Shown: positions 19,645 to 31,793, numbered from the stretch's first letter. The stretch is 44,813 nucleotides of DNA from Pantoea septica (GCF_002095575.1 NZ_MLJJ01000034.1:1-44813); one strand, 5' to 3'. Program-made: numbers and translations. The notes: generated by a model from the sequence alone, not told the origin.

Positions 19645-20994
19645 ATGTTGAGTATATTGTGGAGTTTTGTCGCCTTTATCATCGCCCTTGGCGTGCTTAT
19701 CACCGTTCACGAGTTCGGCCATTTTTGGGTAGCGCGCCGCTGCGGCGTGCGCGTTGAACGCTTCTCTATCGGCTTCGGCAAGGCGCTCTGGCAGCGTCGC
19801 GATAAGCAGGGCACCGAATACGTTATCGCGCTGATCCCGCTCGGGGGCTATGTCAAAATGCTCGACGAGCGCGTGGAAAGCGTCCCCGCCGAACTGCGTC
19901 ATCAGGCTTTCAACAATAAAGCCGTCTGGCAGCGCGCCTCGATTATCGCCGCCGGCCCCGTTGCCAATTTCATCTTCGCCGTGTTCGCCTACTGGGTCGT
20001 GTTTATTCACGGCGTTCCGGGCGTGCGCCCGGTCGTTGGCGAAATTGTGAACGGATCGGTGGCGGCGCAGGCGCAAATTGTCAGCGGGATGGAACTTAAA
20101 GCAGTCGACGGTATCGAAACGCCTGACTGGGATGCTGTGCGCATGGCGCTGATCGGCAAAATCGGCGACGCGCAGACGGTGCTGACCGTCTCGCGCTTCG
20201 GCGATGAGGCGACGCAGCAGAAAGCGGTCGATCTGCGTAACTGGCAGTTCGAGCCAGACAAAGAGGATCCGGTTGTGGCGCTGGGCATTCGTCCGCGCGG
20301 CCCGCAAATCGAAACCACGCTGGCGGAGGTGCAGGCTGACTCGCCAGCGAGCGTTGCCGGTTTGCAAGCGGGCGACAGGATCGTTAAAGTCGATGGTCAG
20401 CCGTTAACGCAATGGCAAAATTTTGTCATGCAGGTGCGGGACAATCCTGGCAAAGAGATGGTCCTGGACGTGAATCGCAACGGCGAAACGGTGCAGCTGC
20501 ACCTGACGCCGGAAGCCAGGCCGGGCGCGAAGGCAGAGGGTTTCGCCGGGGTTATCCCGCGCGTTGTTCCGCTGCCGGAAGCCTACAAAACGGTAAGGCA
20601 GTATGGCGCGTTTGACGCTGTCGGTGAGGCCAGCGCGAAAACCTGGCAACTGATGAAGCTGACGGTCTCCATGCTGGGCAAGTTAATTACCGGCGATGTA
20701 AAGCTGAACAACCTGAGCGGGCCGATTTCGATTGCGCAGGGTGCAGGATTGTCAGCGGAATATGGGATGATTTACTACCTGATGTTTCTGGCGTTGATTA
20801 GCGTCAATCTTGGAATCATCAACCTCTTCCCGCTGCCGGTGTTAGATGGTGGGCATTTGCTCTTCCTGGCGATCGAAAAGATCAAAGGTGGACCGGTGTC
20901 CGAGCGAGTTCAGGACTTCAGTTATCGCATTGGCTCAATCCTGCTGGTGTTGTTAATGGGGCTTGCACTTTTCAATGATTTCTCACGTCTGTAA
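19645..20994 (+). CDS. rseP: Site-2 protease RseP (sigma-E pathway)
   Basis: RseP cuts the anti-sigma factor RseA inside the membrane after DegS, releasing sigma-E; it also clears signal peptides. The product has 449 residues (E. coli 450). The zinc-metalloprotease motif HEFGH is at 22-26 in the first membrane segment, and the second metal site is in [14 protein letters not shown] near the C-terminus. Two periplasmic PDZ domains lie between. It is 12 bases after cdsA and 51 before bamA. GGAACTT-N16-TCGAA within its coding region (20091-20118) resembles a sigma-E promoter. Confidence 0.98.
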   Translation: MLSILWSFVAFIIALGVLITVHEFGHFWVARRCGVRVERFSIGFGKALWQRRDKQGTEYVIALIPLGGYVKMLDERVESVPAELRHQAFNNKAVWQRASIIAAGPVANFIFAVFAYWVVFIHGVPGVRPVVGEIVNGSVAAQAQIVSGMELKAVDGIETPDWDAVRMALIGKIGDAQTVLTVSRFGDEATQQKAVDLRNWQFEPDKEDPVVALGIRPRGPQIETTLAEVQADSPASVAGLQAGDRIVKVDGQPLTQWQNFVMQVRDNPGKEMVLDVNRNGETVQLHLTPEARPGAKAEGFAGVIPRVVPLPEAYKTVRQYGAFDAVGEASAKTWQLMKLTVSMLGKLITGDVKLNNLSGPISIAQGAGLSAEYGMIYYLMFLALISVNLGIINLFPLPVLDGGHLLFLAIEKIKGGPVSERVQDFSYRIGSILLVLLMGLALFNDFSRL

Positions 20995-21045
20995 TCGCTG
21001 GAACGCAGACAGACGCGGGATGTGTTAGGAAAACGCATAATAACG

Positions 21046-23457
21046 ATGGCGATGAAAAAGTTGCTCATAGCGTCGCTGCTGTTTAGCAGCGCCACCGTTT
21101 ACGGTGCAGACGATTTCGTGGTGAAGGATATTCATTTCGAAGGGCTGCAGCGAGTCGCCGTCGGCGCGGCTCTGCTGAGCATGCCGGTACGAGTTGGCGA
21201 TACGGTTAATGACGAAGATGTCAAAAATACCATTCGTTCACTGTTCGCTACCGGCAACTTTGAGGATGTTCAGGTCCTGCGCGACGGAACTACGCTGATT
21301 GTTCAGGTGAAAGAACGTCCTACCATTGCCAGCATTACCTTTACCGGCAACAAAGCGGTGAAAGAGGAGCAGCTCAAGCAGAACCTTGAGGCCTCCGGCG
21401 TACGCGTAGGCGAAGCCCTGGACCGCACCACCATCTCTTCGATTGAGAAGGGACTGGAGGATTTCTACTACAGCGTCGGTAAATACACCGCTAACGTGAA
21501 GGCCGTGGTGACGCCGCTGCCGCGCAACCGCGTCGACCTGAAACTGGTCTTCACCGAGGGCGTCTCCGCCAAGATTCAGCAGATTAACATCGTCGGCAAC
21601 AAGGCGTTTAGCTCTGACGAGCTGATCTCCCGTTTCCAGCTGCGCGACGAAGTGCCGTGGTGGAACGTGGTCGGCGATCGCAAATACCAGAAGCAAAAAC
21701 TGGCGGGTGACCTTGAGACGCTGCGCAGCTTCTATCTCGATCGCGGCTATGCACGCTTTAACATCGATTCGACGCAGGTCAGCCTGACGCCGGATAAAAA
21801 AGGCATCTACATCACCGTTAATATCACCGAGGGCGATCAGTACAAAATCGCCGGCGTGATCGTCAACGGCAGCATGGCGGGCCACTCGGCAGAAATCGAA
21901 CATCTGACGCAGATTCCATCGGGCGAGCTCTATAACGGCACCAAAGTCACCCAGATGGAAGATGACATCAAGAAGCTGCTGGGCCGCTACGGCTACGCCT
22001 ACCCGCGCGTCATGACGCAGCCGGAAATCAACGACGCCGATAAAACGGTGAAGCTGCATATCAGCGTCGATGCCGGCAACCGTTACTACGTGCGCAAAGT
22101 GCGCTTCGAAGGCAACGACACGTCGAAAGATGCGGTGCTGCGTCGCGAAATGCGTCAGATGGAAGGCGCATGGCTGGGCAGCGACCTGGTGGAGCAGGGC
22201 AAAGAGCGCCTGAACCGCACCGGCTACTTTGAAACCGTTGATGTGGACACTCAGCGCGTGCCGGGCGCGCCCGATCAGGTAGACGTGGTCTACAAGGTGA
22301 AAGAGCGCAACACCGGTACCTTTAACTTCGGCGTCGGCTACGGTACCGAAAGCGGCGTCAGCTTCCAGGTTGGCGTTACCCAGGACAACTGGCTGGGCAC
22401 CGGCAACACGGTGAGCATCAGCGGTACTAAAAATGACTATCAGACCTATGCCGAATTCTCGCTGACCGATCCCTACTTTACGGTCGACGGCGTGAGCCTG
22501 GGCGGCCGCGTCTTCTATAACGACTTTAAAGCGGACGATGCCGATCTGTCCGACTACACCAATAGAAGTTATGGCGTAGACGGCACGCTGGGCTTCCCGG
22601 TCAACGAAAACAACACGCTGCGTGTCGGTCTGGGCTATGTGCACAACGACCTCTCCAACATGCAGCCGCAGGTGGCGATGTGGCGCTATCTTGATTCGGT
22701 CGGCAAGCCGCAGGAGCTGAACGACAAGGGCGATTTCTCCGCGGATGACTTCACCTTCAACTACGGCTGGACCTACAACACCCTGGATCGCGGCTTCTTC
22801 CCGACGGCGGGTAACCGTACCAACCTGAACGGCAAGATCACTATTCCGGGCTCGGACAACAGCTTCTACAAAGCGACGCTGGATACGCAGCAGTACGTGC
22901 CGCTTAACCGCGATCGCACCTGGGTGCTGTTAGGCCGCGGCCGCGTCGGTTACGGCGATGGTCTGGGCGGCAAAGAGATGCCGTTCTATGAGAACTTCTA
23001 CGCGGGTGGCTCAAGCACGGTGCGCGGTTTCCGCTCTAACACCATCGGTCCGAAAGCCGCTTACCTGAACGACCGCTCGTCAACCTGTACGCTGAGCGAT
23101 CCGAACGGCATTTGTAAGTCGGACGACGCGGTCGGCGGCAACGCCATGGCGGTGGCCAGCCTCGAGCTGATCACGCCGACGCCGTTCCTGAGCGAAAAAT
23201 ACGCTAACTCGGTTCGTACGTCGCTGTTCGTGGATGCGGGCACCGTCTGGGATACCAAGTGGCAGAATACGGCTGAAACCCGCGCCGCCGGTATTCCGGA
23301 CTATAGCGATCCAAACAATATCCGCGTTTCGAGCGGTATTGCGCTGCAGTGGATGTCCCCGCTGGGGCCGCTGGTCTTCTCCTATGCCCAGCCGGTCAAA
23401 AAAGTGGAAGGGGACAAATCAGAACAGTTCCAGTTTAACATTGGTAAAACCTGGTAA
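21046..23457 (+). CDS. bamA: Outer-membrane protein assembly factor BamA
   Basis: BamA is the central barrel of the BAM complex, inserting beta-barrel proteins into the outer membrane. The product has 803 residues (E. coli 810) from the ATG at 21046, giving the family start [20 protein letters not shown] and a signal peptide cut before ADDFVVKDI (about residue 20). Five POTRA domains span roughly residues 24-420, then a 16-strand barrel. The loop-6 VRGF motif ([14 protein letters not shown]) is present, as is the C-terminal FQFNIGKTW with the final aromatic signal. Loop 6 has the cysteine pair of [15 protein letters not shown] but is several residues shorter than in E. coli. Confidence 0.98.
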   Translation: MAMKKLLIASLLFSSATVYGADDFVVKDIHFEGLQRVAVGAALLSMPVRVGDTVNDEDVKNTIRSLFATGNFEDVQVLRDGTTLIVQVKERPTIASITFTGNKAVKEEQLKQNLEASGVRVGEALDRTTISSIEKGLEDFYYSVGKYTANVKAVVTPLPRNRVDLKLVFTEGVSAKIQQINIVGNKAFSSDELISRFQLRDEVPWWNVVGDRKYQKQKLAGDLETLRSFYLDRGYARFNIDSTQVSLTPDKKGIYITVNITEGDQYKIAGVIVNGSMAGHSAEIEHLTQIPSGELYNGTKVTQMEDDIKKLLGRYGYAYPRVMTQPEINDADKTVKLHISVDAGNRYYVRKVRFEGNDTSKDAVLRREMRQMEGAWLGSDLVEQGKERLNRTGYFETVDVDTQRVPGAPDQVDVVYKVKERNTGTFNFGVGYGTESGVSFQVGVTQDNWLGTGNTVSISGTKNDYQTYAEFSLTDPYFTVDGVSLGGRVFYNDFKADDADLSDYTNRSYGVDGTLGFPVNENNTLRVGLGYVHNDLSNMQPQVAMWRYLDSVGKPQELNDKGDFSADDFTFNYGWTYNTLDRGFFPTAGNRTNLNGKITIPGSDNSFYKATLDTQQYVPLNRDRTWVLLGRGRVGYGDGLGGKEMPFYENFYAGGSSTVRGFRSNTIGPKAAYLNDRSSTCTLSDPNGICKSDDAVGGNAMAVASLELITPTPFLSEKYANSVRTSLFVDAGTVWDTKWQNTAETRAAGIPDYSDPNNIRVSSGIALQWMSPLGPLVFSYAQPVKKVEGDKSEQFQFNIGKTW

Positions 23458-23494
23458 GGTTCTGAGCAAGGAAGCATAAGCTGAAGTCTTGCTA

Positions 23495-23522
23495 CCGAAC
23501 CGCGGTTTTTAATGTGGTTCGG
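23495..23522 (+). other. Hairpin between bamA and skp
   Basis: CCGAACC at 23495-23501 pairs with GGTTCGG at 23516-23522. An alternative short stem within it (ACCGCGGT followed by Ts) looks like a weak terminator. It may tune skp expression relative to bamA. Confidence 0.4.
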
Positions 23523-23570
23523 AGCAAACACTGTGTCGCTGACACAAACGTTGATGGTAAGGAGTTTATA

Positions 23571-24068
23571 GTGAAAAAGTTGTTGTGTGCCGCAGGACTG
23601 GGTCTTGCTTTAGCTGTATCCGCAGGCGCTCAGGCTGCTGACAAAATCGCAGTGGTAAACGTGTCCAGCATTTTCCAACAGTTACCGCAGCGTGCGACCG
23701 TTGCTAAACAGCTGGAAAACGAATTCAAAGGCCGCGCAACCGAGCTGCAGAGCCAGGAGCGCGATCTGCAGACCAAAATGCAGCGCCTGCAGCGCGACGG
23801 TTCAACCATGAAGGCCAGCGATCGCAGCCGCATGGAAAAAGACGTCATGTCGCAGCGCGAAGCCTTCTCTTCTAAAGCCCAGGCTTTCGAACAGGATAAC
23901 CGCCGTCGTCAGATGGAAGAGCGTAACAAACTGCTGAGCCGCATTCAGGACGCTGTGAAGAAAGTCGCAAGCGACGAAGGTTATGACGTGGTTATCGACG
24001 CTAACGCGGTGGCTTACGCGGCAAACGCGAAAGACATTACTGCTGACGTGCTGAAACAGGTTAAATAA
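23571..24068 (+). CDS. skp: Periplasmic chaperone Skp
   Basis: Skp is a jellyfish-shaped trimer that holds unfolded outer-membrane proteins on their way to BAM. The product has 165 residues (E. coli 161). It starts with GTG at 23571, as in E. coli, after the Shine-Dalgarno AAGGAG. The signal peptide [22 protein letters not shown] is cut before [10 protein letters not shown] long coiled-coil pair (about 45-130) carries the charged tentacles, and the end [13 protein letters not shown] belongs to the trimer body. It lies between bamA and lpxD, in the conserved order. Confidence 0.97.
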   Translation: MKKLLCAAGLGLALAVSAGAQAADKIAVVNVSSIFQQLPQRATVAKQLENEFKGRATELQSQERDLQTKMQRLQRDGSTMKASDRSRMEKDVMSQREAFSSKAQAFEQDNRRRQMEERNKLLSRIQDAVKKVASDEGYDVVIDANAVAYAANAKDITADVLKQVK

Positions 24069-24071
24069 TCG

Positions 24072-25097
24072 ATGTCATCAATTCGACTGGCTGATTTAGC
24101 CCAGCAGTTGGATGCAGAATTGCACGGAGATGGCGACCTCGCCATCTCCGGCATTGCTTCTATGCAATCCGCCCAAACCGGCCAAATCACATTTCTTAGC
24201 AACAGCCGCTACCGCGAGCAACTCGTCCAGTGTCAGGCATCGGCCGTGGTGCTGACGGAAGCGGATCTGGAGTGGTGTCACACGGCCGCGCTGGTGGTGA
24301 AAAATCCCTATCTGACCTATGCGCGCATGGCTCAGCTGCTGGATACCACGCCGCAGCCTGCACAGAATATCGCGCCCAGCGCGGTGATCGATCCCAGCGC
24401 GAAGCTGGGGCAGAATGTCTCTGTCGGCGCCAATGCGGTGATTGAATCGGACGTGGTGCTTGGCGATAACGTCGTTATCGGCGCAGGTTGCTTCGTTGGT
24501 AAAAAGACGCGCATCGGCAATAACAGCCGCCTCTGGGCCAACGTCACCGTCTACCATGAAATCGAAATCGGTCAGGATTGTCTGATTCAGTCCGGCACCG
24601 TGATCGGCGCGGACGGTTTCGGCTACGCCAACGATCGCGGCAATTGGGTGAAAATCCCGCAGCTTGGCGCTGTAATTATCGGCGATCGGGTAGAAATCGG
24701 CGCCTGTACCACTATCGATCGTGGCGCGCTGGATAACACTCTGATCGGCAATGGTGTTATCATAGACAACCAGTGTCAGATCGCACACAACGTGGTTATT
24801 GGCGACAATACCGCGGTTGCGGGTGGTGTGATCATGGCGGGTAGTTTGAAAATTGGACGTTACTGTATGATTGGCGGCGCCAGCGTCATTAACGGCCATA
24901 TGGAAATCTGTGACAAGGTGACTGTTACCGGTATGGGGATGGTTATGCGTCCTATCACAGAGCCTGGGGTATACTCCTCGGGCATTCCGCTACAACCCAA
25001 TAAAACCTGGCGCAAAACTGCAGCGCTGGTGATGAACATCGATGACATGAGCAAGCGCTTAAAAGCCATCGAGCGGAAGGTCGGCAAAGACGACTAA
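24072..25097 (+). CDS. lpxD: UDP-3-O-(3-hydroxymyristoyl)glucosamine N-acyltransferase
   Basis: LpxD adds the second hydroxyacyl chain in lipid A synthesis, using acyl-ACP. The product has 341 residues, the E. coli length. An N-terminal uridine-binding domain ([20 protein letters not shown]) is followed by a left-handed beta-helix of hexapeptide repeats ([28 protein letters not shown]), the catalytic histidine in [12 protein letters not shown], and a C-terminal helical extension. It is three bases after skp. Confidence 0.98.
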   Translation: MSSIRLADLAQQLDAELHGDGDLAISGIASMQSAQTGQITFLSNSRYREQLVQCQASAVVLTEADLEWCHTAALVVKNPYLTYARMAQLLDTTPQPAQNIAPSAVIDPSAKLGQNVSVGANAVIESDVVLGDNVVIGAGCFVGKKTRIGNNSRLWANVTVYHEIEIGQDCLIQSGTVIGADGFGYANDRGNWVKIPQLGAVIIGDRVEIGACTTIDRGALDNTLIGNGVIIDNQCQIAHNVVIGDNTAVAGGVIMAGSLKIGRYCMIGGASVINGHMEICDKVTVTGMGMVMRPITEPGVYSSGIPLQPNKTWRKTAALVMNIDDMSKRLKAIERKVGKDD

Positions 25098-25171
25098 ACG
25101 CCATCCCACATGCGACCGGCTTGCTAATAAAAACGGTTAAGCAGGCAAGCCAGGCGCCATTGAACCGATTT

Positions 25172-25207
25172 CGGCCTGCGGAGGATCCTGTTGATCTGTG
25201 CAGGCCG
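25172..25207 (+). other. Stem-loop between lpxD and fabZ
   Basis: CGGCCTGC at 25172-25179 pairs perfectly with GCAGGCCG at 25200-25207 around a 20-base loop containing GGATCC. It ends about 40 bases before the fabZ start and has no T-run. The 150-base gap is the largest in this lipid A cluster. Role unknown. Confidence 0.5.
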
Positions 25208-25248
25208 TGTTATTGATGTCATCAGATTTTTAGGACAGGAAGAGTATT

Positions 25249-25704
25249 TTGACTACTGAAACTCATACTCTGAAAATTGAAGAAATTTTAGAGCTGCTGC
25301 CGCACCGCTACCCATTTCTGCTGGTTGATCGCGTGCTGGAGTTTGAAGAGCACAAGTATCTGCGCGCAGTAAAGAACGTCTCTGTTAACGAACCGTTTTT
25401 CCAGGGGCATTTCCCTGGTAAACCGATTTTCCCTGGCGTTCTGATCCTCGAAGCGATGGCGCAGGCTACCGGTATCCTGGCGTTTAAAAGCGTGGGTAAA
25501 CTGGAACCGGGCGAACTCTACTATTTCGCCGGCATCGACGAAGCCCGTTTCAAACGTCCGGTCGTGCCGGGCGATCAAATGATCATGGAAGTGACTTTCG
25601 AGAAAACCCGCCGCGGTTTGACGCGTTTTAAAGGCGTTGCTACCGTTGACGGCAAGATCGTCTGTGAAGCGACCATGATGTGTGCCCGTAGCCGGGAGGC
25701 ATAA
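25249..25704 (+). CDS. fabZ: (3R)-hydroxyacyl-ACP dehydratase
   Basis: FabZ removes water from 3-hydroxyacyl-ACP in fatty-acid elongation and so competes with LpxA for hydroxymyristoyl-ACP. The product has 151 residues, the E. coli length, and starts with TTG as in E. coli ([20 protein letters not shown]). The hot-dog fold active site is His54 in [12 protein letters not shown] and Glu68 in LILEAMAQ. It is followed by lpxA after three bases. Confidence 0.98.
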   Translation: MTTETHTLKIEEILELLPHRYPFLLVDRVLEFEEHKYLRAVKNVSVNEPFFQGHFPGKPIFPGVLILEAMAQATGILAFKSVGKLEPGELYYFAGIDEARFKRPVVPGDQMIMEVTFEKTRRGLTRFKGVATVDGKIVCEATMMCARSREA

Positions 25705-25707
25705 TCT

Positions 25708-26496
25708 GTGATTGATCCAACCGCCACCATCCATGCCAGTTCCGTTATCGAAGAGGGGGCCATTATCGGCCCCAACGTCCACATCGGCCCGTTCTGCTTT
25801 ATCGGCGCGCATGTGGAAATCGGTGAAGGGACGGTCCTGAAGTCGCATGTGGTCATCAATGGCCACACGCGTATCGGGAAAGATAACCAGATCTATCAGT
25901 TCGCCTCTATCGGCGAAGTGAACCAGGATCTGAAATATGCCGGCGAGCCGACGCGCGTTGAAGTAGGCGACCGCAACCGCATCCGCGAAAGCGTGACCAT
26001 TCATCGCGGCACCGCGCAGGGCGGCGGCGTCACCACTATCGGCAGCGATAACCTGCTGATGGTGAATGCGCATATCGCGCACGACTGCGTGATCGGCAAC
26101 CGCTGCATTTTCGCCAACAACGCCACGCTGGGCGGTCACGTCACCGTGGACGACTTCGCGATTATCGGCGGCATGACGGCGGTGCATCAGTGGTGCACTA
26201 TCGGCGCGCACGTAATGGTTGGCGGTTGTTCAGGCGTCGCGCAGGATGTGCCGCCGTACGTTATCGCGCAGGGCAACCACGCGACCCCGTTCGGCATCAA
26301 TATCGAAGGCCTGAAGCGTCGCGGCTTCAGCAAAGAGGCGCTGCACGCTATTCGCAACGCCTATAAAGTGCTGTATCGCAGCAACAAAACGCTGGAAGAA
26401 GCCAAGCCCGAAATTGAAGCGCTGGCGAAGCAGCATAGCGAAGTGCAGCCTTTCTACGACTTCTTTGCTCGTTCTACGCGTGGGTTGATTCGTTAA
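25708..26496 (+). CDS. lpxA: UDP-N-acetylglucosamine O-acyltransferase
   Basis: LpxA acylates UDP-GlcNAc with hydroxymyristate, the first step of lipid A synthesis. The product has 262 residues, the E. coli length, starting with GTG. The left-handed beta-helix repeats fill residues 1-190 and the catalytic His125 is in [11 protein letters not shown]. The VMVGGCSGV stretch that sets acyl chain length is as in E. coli, though HQWCTIGAH replaces the E. coli HQFCIIGAH just before it. It lies between fabZ and lpxB with three-base gaps. Confidence 0.98.
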   Translation: MIDPTATIHASSVIEEGAIIGPNVHIGPFCFIGAHVEIGEGTVLKSHVVINGHTRIGKDNQIYQFASIGEVNQDLKYAGEPTRVEVGDRNRIRESVTIHRGTAQGGGVTTIGSDNLLMVNAHIAHDCVIGNRCIFANNATLGGHVTVDDFAIIGGMTAVHQWCTIGAHVMVGGCSGVAQDVPPYVIAQGNHATPFGINIEGLKRRGFSKEALHAIRNAYKVLYRSNKTLEEAKPEIEALAKQHSEVQPFYDFFARSTRGLIR

Positions 26497-26499
26497 TTC

Positions 26500-27648
26500 A
26501 TGTCAGTGCGTCCCCTCACGATAGCCCTGGTCGCCGGAGAAACTTCCGGCGATATTCTTGGCGCCGGTCTGATCCGCGCGCTCAAAGCGCGTCATCCCGA
26601 TGCCCGTTTCGTCGGCGTGGCTGGCCCGCGCATGCAGGCCGAAGGCTGCGAAACCTGGTATGAGATGGAAGAGCTGGCGGTGATGGGCATCGTGGAAGTG
26701 CTCGGCCGTCTGCCGCGCCTGATGAAAATCGGCCGCGACCTGACGGAGCGCTTTAGCGAGCTCAAACCTGACGTCTTCGTCGGCATTGATGCGCCCGATT
26801 TTAATATCCGGCTGGAAGGGCGGCTGAAGCGCAACGGCATTCGCACTATTCACTACGTCAGCCCCTCGGTCTGGGCGTGGCGACAAAAGCGCGTATTCAA
26901 AATTGGTCGTAACACCAACCTGGTGCTCGCCTTCCTGCCGTTTGAAAAAGCCTTTTACGATCGCTTCAACGTGCCGTGCCGCTTTATCGGCCACACCATG
27001 GCGGATGCGATGCCGCTGCAGCCGGACAAGGCTGCCGCACGCCGCACGCTAGGCATTAGCGACGAGGCGCTCTGCCTCGCGCTGCTGCCCGGCAGCCGAC
27101 ATGCGGAAGTCGAAATGCTCAGCGCCGATTTTCTGCGGGCGGCCCAGCTGCTGCGCATACGCTATCCGGCGCTGGAAATCGTCGTGCCGCTGGTCAACGC
27201 CAAACGTCGCGCGCAGTTCGAACAGATCAAAGCTGAGGTCGCGCCTGAAGTGCCGATGCATCTGCTGGACGGCCAGGGACGCGAGGCGATGATTGCGAGC
27301 GACGCCGCGATTCTGGCATCCGGCACCGCCGCGCTGGAGTGCATGCTGGCAAAATGTCCGATGGTGGTCGGCTATCGTATGAAGCCCTCGACCTTCTGGC
27401 TGGCGAAGCGGCTGGTGAAGACGCCCTACGTCTCGCTGCCCAATCTGCTGGCGGGACGCGAGCTGGTGAAAGAGCTGCTGCAGGATGAGTGCGAACCCCA
27501 CGCGCTGGCGGCGGCGCTCGAGCCGCTGCTGCATGCCGGTGCGCAACGCGACGCGCTGCTCGCGACCTTCACCGAACTGCATCAGCAGATCCGCTGGAAC
27601 GCAGACGAACAGGCAGCGGACGCCGTACTGGAGATCGCCAATGGCTGA
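26500..27648 (+). CDS. lpxB: Lipid-A-disaccharide synthase
   Basis: LpxB joins UDP-2,3-diacylglucosamine to lipid X, forming the disaccharide core of lipid A at the inner membrane. The product has 382 residues, the E. coli length. The family start [22 protein letters not shown] and the central [14 protein letters not shown] stretch of glycosyltransferase family 19 are present, followed by [11 protein letters not shown] and the [11 protein letters not shown] donor-site region. The stop overlaps the rnhB start by 8 bases. Confidence 0.98.
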   Translation: MSVRPLTIALVAGETSGDILGAGLIRALKARHPDARFVGVAGPRMQAEGCETWYEMEELAVMGIVEVLGRLPRLMKIGRDLTERFSELKPDVFVGIDAPDFNIRLEGRLKRNGIRTIHYVSPSVWAWRQKRVFKIGRNTNLVLAFLPFEKAFYDRFNVPCRFIGHTMADAMPLQPDKAAARRTLGISDEALCLALLPGSRHAEVEMLSADFLRAAQLLRIRYPALEIVVPLVNAKRRAQFEQIKAEVAPEVPMHLLDGQGREAMIASDAAILASGTAALECMLAKCPMVVGYRMKPSTFWLAKRLVKTPYVSLPNLLAGRELVKELLQDECEPHALAAALEPLLHAGAQRDALLATFTELHQQIRWNADEQAADAVLEIANG

Positions 27649-28267
27649 TTTTATCTATCCCAATGCTCGCCTGATTGCGGGCGTTGACGAAGTGGGTCGC
27701 GGTCCGCTGGTCGGCGCGGTGGTCACGGCGGCGGTTATTCTCGATCCGGCCAACCCGATTCAGGGGCTGGCGGACTCAAAGAAACTATCGGAAAAGCGAC
27801 GTCTCGCTCTGTTCGACGAGATCAAAGAAAAAGCGCTGGCGTGGAGCCTGGGCCGCGCCGAGCCGGAAGAGATTGACCGGCTCAATATTCTGCACGCCAC
27901 CATGCTGGCGATGCAGCGCGCGGTCGCCGGTCTGGCGATTGCGCCCGATTTTGTGCTGGTAGACGGCAACCGCTGCCCGGCGTTGCCGATGCCTTCACAG
28001 GCGGTAGTGAAAGGGGATAGCCTGGTCGCGGAGATCAGCGCGGCGTCGATTATCGCCAAGGTGTCCCGCGATAGCGAAATGGCGGAGCTGGATCGTCTGT
28101 TTCCCCAGTATGGCTTCGCGCAGCACAAAGGCTATCCTACCGCGCTACATATGGAAAAACTGACGCAGCATGGCGCCACGCCGCACCATCGCCGCAGCTT
28201 TGCGCCGGTGCGCAACGCCCTGATCGACGCTGAAGTCCTGGCCGCTGGCCAGCCAGCTACGCTTTAA
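27641..28267 (+). CDS. rnhB: Ribonuclease HII
   Basis: RNase HII cuts RNA in RNA-DNA hybrids and starts removal of single ribonucleotides from DNA. The product has 208 residues from the ATG at 27641; E. coli has 198, and the extra residues are at the C-terminus ([17 protein letters not shown]). Asp16-Glu17 in [13 protein letters not shown], the [10 protein letters not shown] aspartate and the SIIAKVSRD motif with its aspartate form the active site. It overlaps lpxB by 8 bases and is 31 bases before dnaE. Confidence 0.97.
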   Translation: MADFIYPNARLIAGVDEVGRGPLVGAVVTAAVILDPANPIQGLADSKKLSEKRRLALFDEIKEKALAWSLGRAEPEEIDRLNILHATMLAMQRAVAGLAIAPDFVLVDGNRCPALPMPSQAVVKGDSLVAEISAASIIAKVSRDSEMAELDRLFPQYGFAQHKGYPTALHMEKLTQHGATPHHRRSFAPVRNALIDAEVLAAGQPATL

Positions 28268-28298
28268 TAGCCTGACGCTGTTTTAACCGGAAACCGAT

Positions 28299-31200
28299 AT
28301 GGCTGAACCCCGTTTTATACATCTGCGTGTCCACAGTGACTACTCTATGGTCGATGGCCTGGCGAAAACCGGGCCGCTGGTCAAAAAGGCGGCTGCGCTC
28401 GGCATGCCGGCCCTCGCGATCACGGACTTCATGAACCTGTGCGGGCTGGTGCGTTTCTACGGCAGCGCGCACGGCGCGGGGATCAAACCGATTATCGGCG
28501 CGGATTTCAAAGTCGCCAGCGAACAGATGGGCGACGAGCTGACGCAGCTGACGGTGCTGGCCGCCAACAATACCGGCTATCAGAACCTGACGCTGCTCAT
28601 CTCGCGCGCCTACCAGCGCGGCTACGGCATCGCCGGTCCGGTTATCGATCGCGACTGGCTGCCGGAGCTGGGCGAAGGATTGATTCTGCTCTCCGGCGGA
28701 CGCTGCGGCGACGTGGGCCGCAGCCTGCTGCGCGGCAACAGCGCGCTGGTGGCGCAGTGCCTCGACTTCTATCAGACCCACTTTCCCTATCGCTACTACC
28801 TTGAGCTGACGCGCACCGGGCGCGCCGACGAGGAGAGCTATCTGCACGCCGCGGTTGAGCTCGCCATCGCTGAAGGCGTGCCGGTGGTCGCCACCAATGA
28901 AGTCTGCTTCCTGAACGAAGAGGACTTCGACGCCCATGAAATCCGCGTGGCGATCCACGACGGCTATACGCTGGACGATCCCAAACGCCCGCGCAACTAC
29001 AGCCCTCAGCAATATATGCGCAGTGAAGAGGAGATGTGCGAGCTGTTCTCGGACATCCCGGAAGCGCTGGAAAACAGCGTAGAGATTGCTAAGCGCTGCA
29101 ACGTCACGGTACGCCTCGGCGAGTACTTCCTGCCGCAGTTCCCGACGGGCGATATGTCCACCGAAGATTTTCTGGTGATGAAGTCGCGTGAAGGGCTGGA
29201 AGAGCGCCTTGAGTTTCTCTTTCCCGATCCGGCCGTGCGTGCGGAGAAGCGGCCGGAATATGACGAGCGTCTGGAGATCGAGCTCAACGTTATCAACCAG
29301 ATGGGCTTCCCTGGCTACTTCCTGATCGTAATGGAGTTTATCCAGTGGTCGAAAGATAACGGCATTCCGGTCGGTCCGGGACGCGGCTCCGGTGCCGGTT
29401 CGCTGGTCGCCTACGCGCTAAAGATCACCGACCTTGATCCGCTGGAGTTCGACCTGCTGTTCGAACGATTCCTTAACCCGGAACGCGTCTCGATGCCTGA
29501 CTTCGACGTCGACTTCTGTATGGAGAAGCGCGATCAGGTGATCGACCACGTCGCCGAGATGTACGGGCGCGAAGCGGTATCGCAGATCATCACCTTCGGC
29601 ACCATGGCGGCGAAAGCGGTTATCCGCGACGTCGGCCGCGTGCTGGGTCATCCGTACGGCTTCGTCGATCGCATCTCCAAGCTGATCCCGCCGGATCCCG
29701 GCATGACGCTGGAAAAAGCCTTCGCCGTTGAGCCGCAGCTGCCGGAAATGTACGACGCGGACGAAGAGGTCAAAGCGCTGATTGATATGGCGCGCAAGCT
29801 GGAAGGCGTCACGCGTAACGCCGGCAAGCACGCCGGCGGCGTGGTCATCGCCCCGACGCGCATTACCGACTTCGCGCCGCTTTACTGCGACGAGAACGGC
29901 AACCATCCGGTCACGCAGTTCGATAAGAACGATGTCGAATACGCCGGCCTGGTGAAGTTCGACTTCCTTGGCCTGCGCACGCTCACCATCATCGACTGGG
30001 CGCTGAAGATGATCAACCCGCGCCGGGAGAAGCAGGGCCTGCCGCCGATCGATATCGCCGCTATCCCGCTGGAGGATAAAAAAAGCTTCGACATGCTGCA
30101 GCGTGCGGAAACCACGGCGGTGTTCCAGCTTGAATCGCGCGGCATGAAAGACCTGATCAAACGTCTGAAGCCGGACTGCTTTGAAGATATGATCGCGCTG
30201 GTGGCGCTGTTCCGTCCCGGTCCGCTGCAGTCGGGCATGGTAGATAACTTTATCGACCGTAAGCACGGACGCGAGGCGATCTCCTATCCCGATATTCAGT
30301 GGCAGCATGAAAGCCTGAAGCCGGTGCTCGAACCCACCTACGGCATTATCCTCTATCAGGAACAGGTGATGCAGATCGCCCAGGTGCTCTCCGGCTATAC
30401 CCTGGGCGGCGCGGATATGCTGCGTCGCGCGATGGGTAAAAAGAAGCCGGAAGAGATGGCCAAACAGCGCTCGGTGTTTAAAGAGGGCGCGGAGCGCATG
30501 GGCATCGACGGCGAGCTGTCGATGAAGATTTTCGACCTGGTGGAAAAATTCGCCGGCTACGGCTTTAACAAATCGCACTCCGCCGCCTATGCGCTGGTTT
30601 CCTACCAGACGCTGTGGCTGAAGGCGCACTACCCGGCCGAATTTATGGCGGCGGTCATGACCGCCGATATGGACAACACCGAGAAGGTGGTCGGCCTGGT
30701 GGACGAGTGCTGGCGCATGGGCCTGAAGGTGCTGCCGCCAGATATCAACTCCGGTCTCTATCAGTTCCACGTCAACGACGACGGCGAGATCGTCTACGGT
30801 ATCGGCGCGATCAAAGGCGTCGGCGAAGGCCCGATCGAGGCGATCCTCGAGGCGCGCAACCAGGATGGCTATTTCCGCGAGCTGTTCGATCTCTGCGCAC
30901 GCACCGACACCAAAAAGATCAACCGCCGCGTGATGGAGAAGCTGATCATGTCCGGCGCCTTCGATCGTCTCGGTCCGCACCGGGCGGCGCTGATGAGTTC
31001 GCTCGGCGACGCGCTGAAGGCGGCGGATCAGCACGCCAAAGCGGAGGCGATCGGCCAGGCTGACATGTTCGGCGTACTGGCGGAAGAGCCGGAGCAGGTA
31101 GAGAAATCCTACGCCAGCGTAACGCCCTGGCCGGAACAGGTGCAGCTCGACGGCGAGCGGGAAACGCTCGGCCTCTATCTCACCGGCCATCCGATCAATC

Positions 31201-31781
31201 AGTATCTGAAAGAAATCGAACGCTATGTAGGCGGCATGCGCCTCAAGGACATGCATCCTACCGAGCGTGGTAAAATTACCGTCGCCGCCGGTCTGGTGGT
31301 GGCGGCCCGCGTGATGGTGACCAAGCGCGGCAACCGAATTGGTATCTGTACTCTGGACGATCGTTCCGGTCGCCTTGAGGTGATGTTGTTTACCGATGCG
31401 TTAGATAAATACCAGCAGTTGCTGGAGAAAGACCGTATCCTGATCGTCAGCGGACAGGTCAGCTTTGATGACTTCAGCGGCGGCCTTAAAATGACCGCCC
31501 GTGAAGTCATGGACATTGACGAAGCGCGCGAAAAATACGCGCGCGGACTTGCTATCTCGCTGACGGACAGGCAAATTGATGACCAGCTATTAAACCGGCT
31601 CCGCCAGTCTCTCGAGCCCCATCGCTCGGGGACGATACCGGTGAATCTCTACTATCAGAGAGCCGACGCGCGAGCGAAGCTACGCTTTGGTGCAGCGTGG
31701 CGTATTTCGCCCAGCGATCGCCTGCTCAACGAACTGCGTTCGTTGATAGGGTCGGAGCAGGTTGAACTGGAGTTTGACTAA
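28299..31781 (+). CDS. dnaE: DNA polymerase III alpha subunit
   Basis: DnaE is the catalytic subunit of the chromosomal replicase. The product has 1160 residues, the E. coli length. Domains in order: N-terminal PHP domain ([20 protein letters not shown]), C-family polymerase palm with the catalytic aspartates of [16 protein letters not shown] (near 401 and 403), the [14 protein letters not shown] stretch, fingers with [14 protein letters not shown], a helix-hairpin-helix region, an OB fold ([20 protein letters not shown]) and the C-terminal tau-binding part. It is followed 12 bases later by accA. Confidence 0.99.
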   Translation: MAEPRFIHLRVHSDYSMVDGLAKTGPLVKKAAALGMPALAITDFMNLCGLVRFYGSAHGAGIKPIIGADFKVASEQMGDELTQLTVLAANNTGYQNLTLLISRAYQRGYGIAGPVIDRDWLPELGEGLILLSGGRCGDVGRSLLRGNSALVAQCLDFYQTHFPYRYYLELTRTGRADEESYLHAAVELAIAEGVPVVATNEVCFLNEEDFDAHEIRVAIHDGYTLDDPKRPRNYSPQQYMRSEEEMCELFSDIPEALENSVEIAKRCNVTVRLGEYFLPQFPTGDMSTEDFLVMKSREGLEERLEFLFPDPAVRAEKRPEYDERLEIELNVINQMGFPGYFLIVMEFIQWSKDNGIPVGPGRGSGAGSLVAYALKITDLDPLEFDLLFERFLNPERVSMPDFDVDFCMEKRDQVIDHVAEMYGREAVSQIITFGTMAAKAVIRDVGRVLGHPYGFVDRISKLIPPDPGMTLEKAFAVEPQLPEMYDADEEVKALIDMARKLEGVTRNAGKHAGGVVIAPTRITDFAPLYCDENGNHPVTQFDKNDVEYAGLVKFDFLGLRTLTIIDWALKMINPRREKQGLPPIDIAAIPLEDKKSFDMLQRAETTAVFQLESRGMKDLIKRLKPDCFEDMIALVALFRPGPLQSGMVDNFIDRKHGREAISYPDIQWQHESLKPVLEPTYGIILYQEQVMQIAQVLSGYTLGGADMLRRAMGKKKPEEMAKQRSVFKEGAERMGIDGELSMKIFDLVEKFAGYGFNKSHSAAYALVSYQTLWLKAHYPAEFMAAVMTADMDNTEKVVGLVDECWRMGLKVLPPDINSGLYQFHVNDDGEIVYGIGAIKGVGEGPIEAILEARNQDGYFRELFDLCARTDTKKINRRVMEKLIMSGAFDRLGPHRAALMSSLGDALKAADQHAKAEAIGQADMFGVLAEEPEQVEKSYASVTPWPEQVQLDGERETLGLYLTGHPINQYLKEIERYVGGMRLKDMHPTERGKITVAAGLVVAARVMVTKRGNRIGICTLDDRSGRLEVMLFTDALDKYQQLLEKDRILIVSGQVSFDDFSGGLKMTAREVMDIDEAREKYARGLAISLTDRQIDDQLLNRLRQSLEPHRSGTIPVNLYYQRADARAKLRFGAAWRISPSDRLLNELRSLIGSEQVELEFD

Positions 31782-31793
31782 AACAGGAACATT

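Noticed and set aside
24072..26496. Periodic DNA pattern in lpxD and lpxA that might suggest a repeat array
   Set aside because: The period comes from protein hexapeptide repeats of the beta-helix, not from identical DNA repeats with spacers; it is not a CRISPR.
29418..31256. Long open frame of about 610 codons antisense to dnaE (similar long ones lie opposite ldcC and bamA)
   Set aside because: These are side effects of GC-rich codon usage. The opposite strand holds full-length conserved proteins, and the antisense products are rich in His, Arg and Gln with no recognisable domain.
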